From Flavobacteriales bacterium (GTDB lineage: Bacteria; Bacteroidota; Bacteroidia; Flavobacteriales_D; Crocinitomicaceae): a stretch of 6,900 nucleotides of DNA. The DNA lies in contig CANJQZ010000103.1 in NCBI GenBank assembly GCA_947476515.1, forward strand, positions 1 through 6,900, read 5' to 3'. Numbering within the stretch: position 1 is the first letter of the stretch; each line of letters starts with the position of its first letter. The notes below the pieces were generated by a model. That model worked only from the letters and a program-made list of their open reading frames with translations. It searched no databases and was not told where the DNA came from. Positions 4,840 to 6,900 of this stretch are shown here, one piece after another. Both the position numbers and the translations under genes were made by a program.

Positions 4840-6900
4840 ATGAAAAAAATAGTATTTAGTATATTAATTTTCGTTCTATTACCAATTGTATCTAAAGCTC
4901 AATTAATTTCTTACGAGCCCTTTAATTATACTCCAAGTGCGGTTAGTGGTTTAAGTGCTCAAAGTTCAATGGTTTGGAAATGGGTCAACACAGGTGATTC
5001 CATTTTTGTGAACTCAGCAAGCTTAAGTTATCCTCTTTTACTTGCATCCCAAGGCAATAAAGTAGCTTTTGATGCTGCGGGAACTGACTATTATTTACCT
5101 TTTACTGCTCAAACCTCCGGCATTACATATGTTTCATTTTTGGTTAATGTTTCCAGTTTAGGTTCTTTAAATACAACAGGGAGTTATTTCGCCAATTTAA
5201 TCGAGTCAAATTCTACCACTAATTATGCCGCATGTGTTTGGGCAAAACAAAGTGCTACTGCTGGAAAATATCTGATTGGTATATCGAATAGGAGTTCATC
5301 AACTCCAGTTTACTATTCTGTTGACATGAATACAAATCAAGATTATTTCATCACGCTTTCCTATGAAATAGTTGCGGGTACTGCTAATGATGTCTCTAAA
5401 CTTTGGATTAATACAACTAGTTTTAATGGTATACTACCAACACCAGATGTTACTGCTCTTGGTGGGACAGATGTTGCTGCTGTTGGTTTAGGTAGGTTTT
5501 TATTGAGACAAGCAGCTACAACAACAACTCCTTTTATTCTTTTTGATGAACTTCGTATCGGCACAACTTGGGGATCTGTTACGCCGTGCAATACTCCTTC
5601 CATTTGGTATGCTGATGTTGATGGTGATGGTTTTGGAAATGCTTTAAGTACTACCTTGTCTTGTTTTCAACCATTAAATTATGTAGCCAATAGCACAGAT
5701 TGTAATGATAATAGCGCTGCTATTAATCCAAATACCATTTGGTATATGGACATGGATAATGATGGTTTTGGTGGAAATGGAATGACCACTGCAGCTTGTG
5801 TTCAACCTACAGGATATGTTGCTAATAATACAGATTGTAATGACAATAATGCTGCTGTTAATGCAGTAACGACTTGGTATCAAGATTTAGATAATGATGG
5901 TTTTGGAAATTTAGCAGTTACAATTAGTAATTGTGGACCAAGTACAGGTTATGTTGCTAACAGTACAGATTGTAATGATAATAATGCTTCGGTTAATCCG
6001 AATGCAGTTGAAATTTATGATGCCATTGATAATAATTGTAATGGACAAGTTGATGAAGGTTTTACTTTAGTAACTTATTACTTGGATAATGATGCCGATG
6101 GTTTCGGTGGAACGACAACTGTTTCTGCCGTGACTTCTCCTGGTGCTAATTATGTTTTAGTGGGTGGCGATTGTAATGATGCTTCTGCTGCGATCTATCC
6201 AACAGCTGTCGAAATCTGTGATAATTTAGACAATAATTGCAACGGTCAAATTGATGAGAATCTAACTTTTTTGACTTATTACCAAGATCTTGACAATGAT
6301 GGTTACGGAAATATCTTAATGAATCAAACAGCCTGTTCAACTGTTATGGGTTATGTACTAGACAATACGGATTGTAATGACAATAACGCCTCAATTCATC
6401 CCGGTGCTTTGGATATTCCTATCAATGGAATTGATGAGGATTGTAGTGGTTTAGATGCACCGCTTTTACCAATCGTTCTTGGATTGTACGAATTTACAGG
6501 CGTTGCAGCTTGTCCAGTTGTTGCCAATACGGTAACTACTCAACCTTTAAATGCACTCTTTAGTACTTTTACAAATCAAGGTGCTTCTTGTTCGCCAACT
6601 GCGAGTGTCTTTAGTGGAAGTTCTTGGAATATGGCTCCAACCATTGATCTAACGGAATATAATGAATTTACTTTGACAGCAGATTCCTGTAAAGCATTGA
6701 ATTTATATAAATTCTACTTTCAACACAGAACAAGTTCTACAGGTGGAACTCCAACTTGGGCTTTGCGTTCAAGTTTAGATAATTTTGCTACCAATGTTGG
6801 TACTGGTTTATCTGGTAATAATGCCAATTTAATGCTGTCTGATACGGTGATCCTTCCAGCATCATTTTTAGGTCTTAATGCAGTTACTTTTAGAATTTAC
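4840..6900 (+). CDS. Large secreted multidomain protein with LamG-like domain and MopE-type metal-binding repeats (3' end missing)
   Basis: The frame is open for 687 codons from the ATG at 4840 to the right edge, with no stop. Residues 1-21 (MKKIVFSILIFVLLPIVSKAQ) are a signal peptide with an S-K-A cleavage motif. Residues about 22-252 resemble the LamG/concanavalin-like beta-sandwich common in exported Bacteroidota proteins, with EPFNYTP near the start and FDELRIGTTWGSV at the end. Residues 256-539 hold five repeats of the putative metal-binding MopE type, with DxDxDGFG loops, DCNDN and DNNCNGQxDE. From about 541 a second beta-sandwich begins, with LYEFTG, HRTSSTGGTPTWALRSSLDNF and FRIY at the cut edge, a pattern seen in secreted Bacteroidota proteins. 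A C-terminal T9SS sorting domain is expected beyond the edge but is not visible. The role is unknown; surface adhesion, glycan binding or a calcium-stabilised stalk are possible. It follows the pnp terminator and has its own promoter element, so it is not cotranscribed with pnp by default. Confidence 0.88.
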   Translation, partial: MKKIVFSILIFVLLPIVSKAQLISYEPFNYTPSAVSGLSAQSSMVWKWVNTGDSIFVNSASLSYPLLLASQGNKVAFDAAGTDYYLPFTAQTSGITYVSFLVNVSSLGSLNTTGSYFANLIESNSTTNYAACVWAKQSATAGKYLIGISNRSSSTPVYYSVDMNTNQDYFITLSYEIVAGTANDVSKLWINTTSFNGILPTPDVTALGGTDVAAVGLGRFLLRQAATTTTPFILFDELRIGTTWGSVTPCNTPSIWYADVDGDGFGNALSTTLSCFQPLNYVANSTDCNDNSAAINPNTIWYMDMDNDGFGGNGMTTAACVQPTGYVANNTDCNDNNAAVNAVTTWYQDLDNDGFGNLAVTISNCGPSTGYVANSTDCNDNNASVNPNAVEIYDAIDNNCNGQVDEGFTLVTYYLDNDADGFGGTTTVSAVTSPGANYVLVGGDCNDASAAIYPTAVEICDNLDNNCNGQIDENLTFLTYYQDLDNDGYGNILMNQTACSTVMGYVLDNTDCNDNNASIHPGALDIPINGIDEDCSGLDAPLLPIVLGLYEFTGVAACPVVANTVTTQPLNALFSTFTNQGASCSPTASVFSGSSWNMAPTIDLTEYNEFTLTADSCKALNLYKFYFQHRTSSTGGTPTWALRSSLDNFATNVGTGLSGNNANLMLSDTVILPASFLGLNAVTFRIY
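5605..6456 (+). repeat. Five tandem MopE-type repeat units inside the secreted protein gene
   Basis: Units start at the aromatic residue before the first acidic loop: 5605, 5740, 5875, 6076 and 6277. Units 1 and 2 are exactly 45 codons each. Units 3 and 4 are exactly 67 codons each because they add the tail ExxDxxDNNCNGQxDE. Unit 5 is about 60 codons and ends with GIDEDCSGLD. Each unit has an acidic loop (such as DVDGDGFG or DLDNDGYG) that resembles calcium-binding loops, plus a DCND motif. Units 2 and 3 are nearly identical in DNA around 5812-5865 and 5947-6000, with about six mismatches in 51 bases by eye, which suggests fairly recent duplication. Confidence 0.85.

Noticed and set aside
5361..6340. 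Minus-strand frames opposite the secreted protein gene
   Set aside because: They are low-complexity antisense translations of the repeat-rich coding sequence, and the plus-strand frame is continuous with clear domains.
5605..6456. Tandem repeats considered as a CRISPR array
   Set aside because: The repeats are in-frame coding units of 45 or 67 codons with conserved protein motifs, and there are no short identical repeats separated by unique spacers.

Overview
The window looks like chromosomal DNA of a Bacteroidota bacterium, most likely a flavobacterium-type lineage. The reasons are AT-rich intergenic DNA, start codons without convincing Shine-Dalgarno sequences, several matches to the Bacteroidota -7 promoter element TAnnTTTG, and a large secreted protein of the kind these bacteria export by the type IX secretion system (T9SS). 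No mobile element, tRNA, rRNA or CRISPR array was seen. The genus cannot be fixed from this sequence.

Left part (1-813, minus strand): a cobalamin (vitamin B12) riboswitch lies upstream of an incomplete gene that runs off the left edge. The encoded protein has a signal peptide and the start of a YncE/DUF5074-type beta-propeller resembling BtuG, the surface B12-binding partner of the TonB-dependent transporter BtuB. A promoter element sits just upstream of the predicted P1 stem, so the unit reads promoter, riboswitch, leader, secreted B12-capture protein. The rest of the uptake operon is expected beyond the left edge.

Middle (814-2020, plus strand): about 390 bases of AT-rich intergenic DNA contain a 7+7 bp inverted repeat and a 13-bp direct repeat. 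They precede a single gene for a 254-residue multi-pass inner-membrane protein of unknown function, which ends at a strong intrinsic terminator.

Housekeeping block (2113-4780, plus strand): rpsO (ribosomal protein S15) and pnp (polynucleotide phosphorylase) lie in the same order as in many bacteria. Each is followed by its own hairpin/T-run terminator. The short rpsO leader has overlapping complementary segments that could form a pseudoknot, a plausible S15 feedback operator. No clear promoter was found for pnp, so it may depend partly on readthrough from rpsO.

Right part (4815-6900, plus strand): a promoter element precedes a large secreted protein that is cut by the right edge. It has a signal peptide, a LamG-like beta-sandwich, five MopE-type putative metal-binding repeats rich in DxDxDG loops and cysteines, and the start of another beta-sandwich ending in FRIY. 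It is probably a cell-surface or T9SS-secreted protein, but its C-terminus is not visible.

The strongest leads are the B12 riboswitch with a BtuG-like protein that lacks a lipobox, the possible rpsO leader pseudoknot, the two exact periodicities in the metal-binding repeat array, and the operator-like repeats upstream of the unknown membrane protein. No clearly new multi-gene system is visible.
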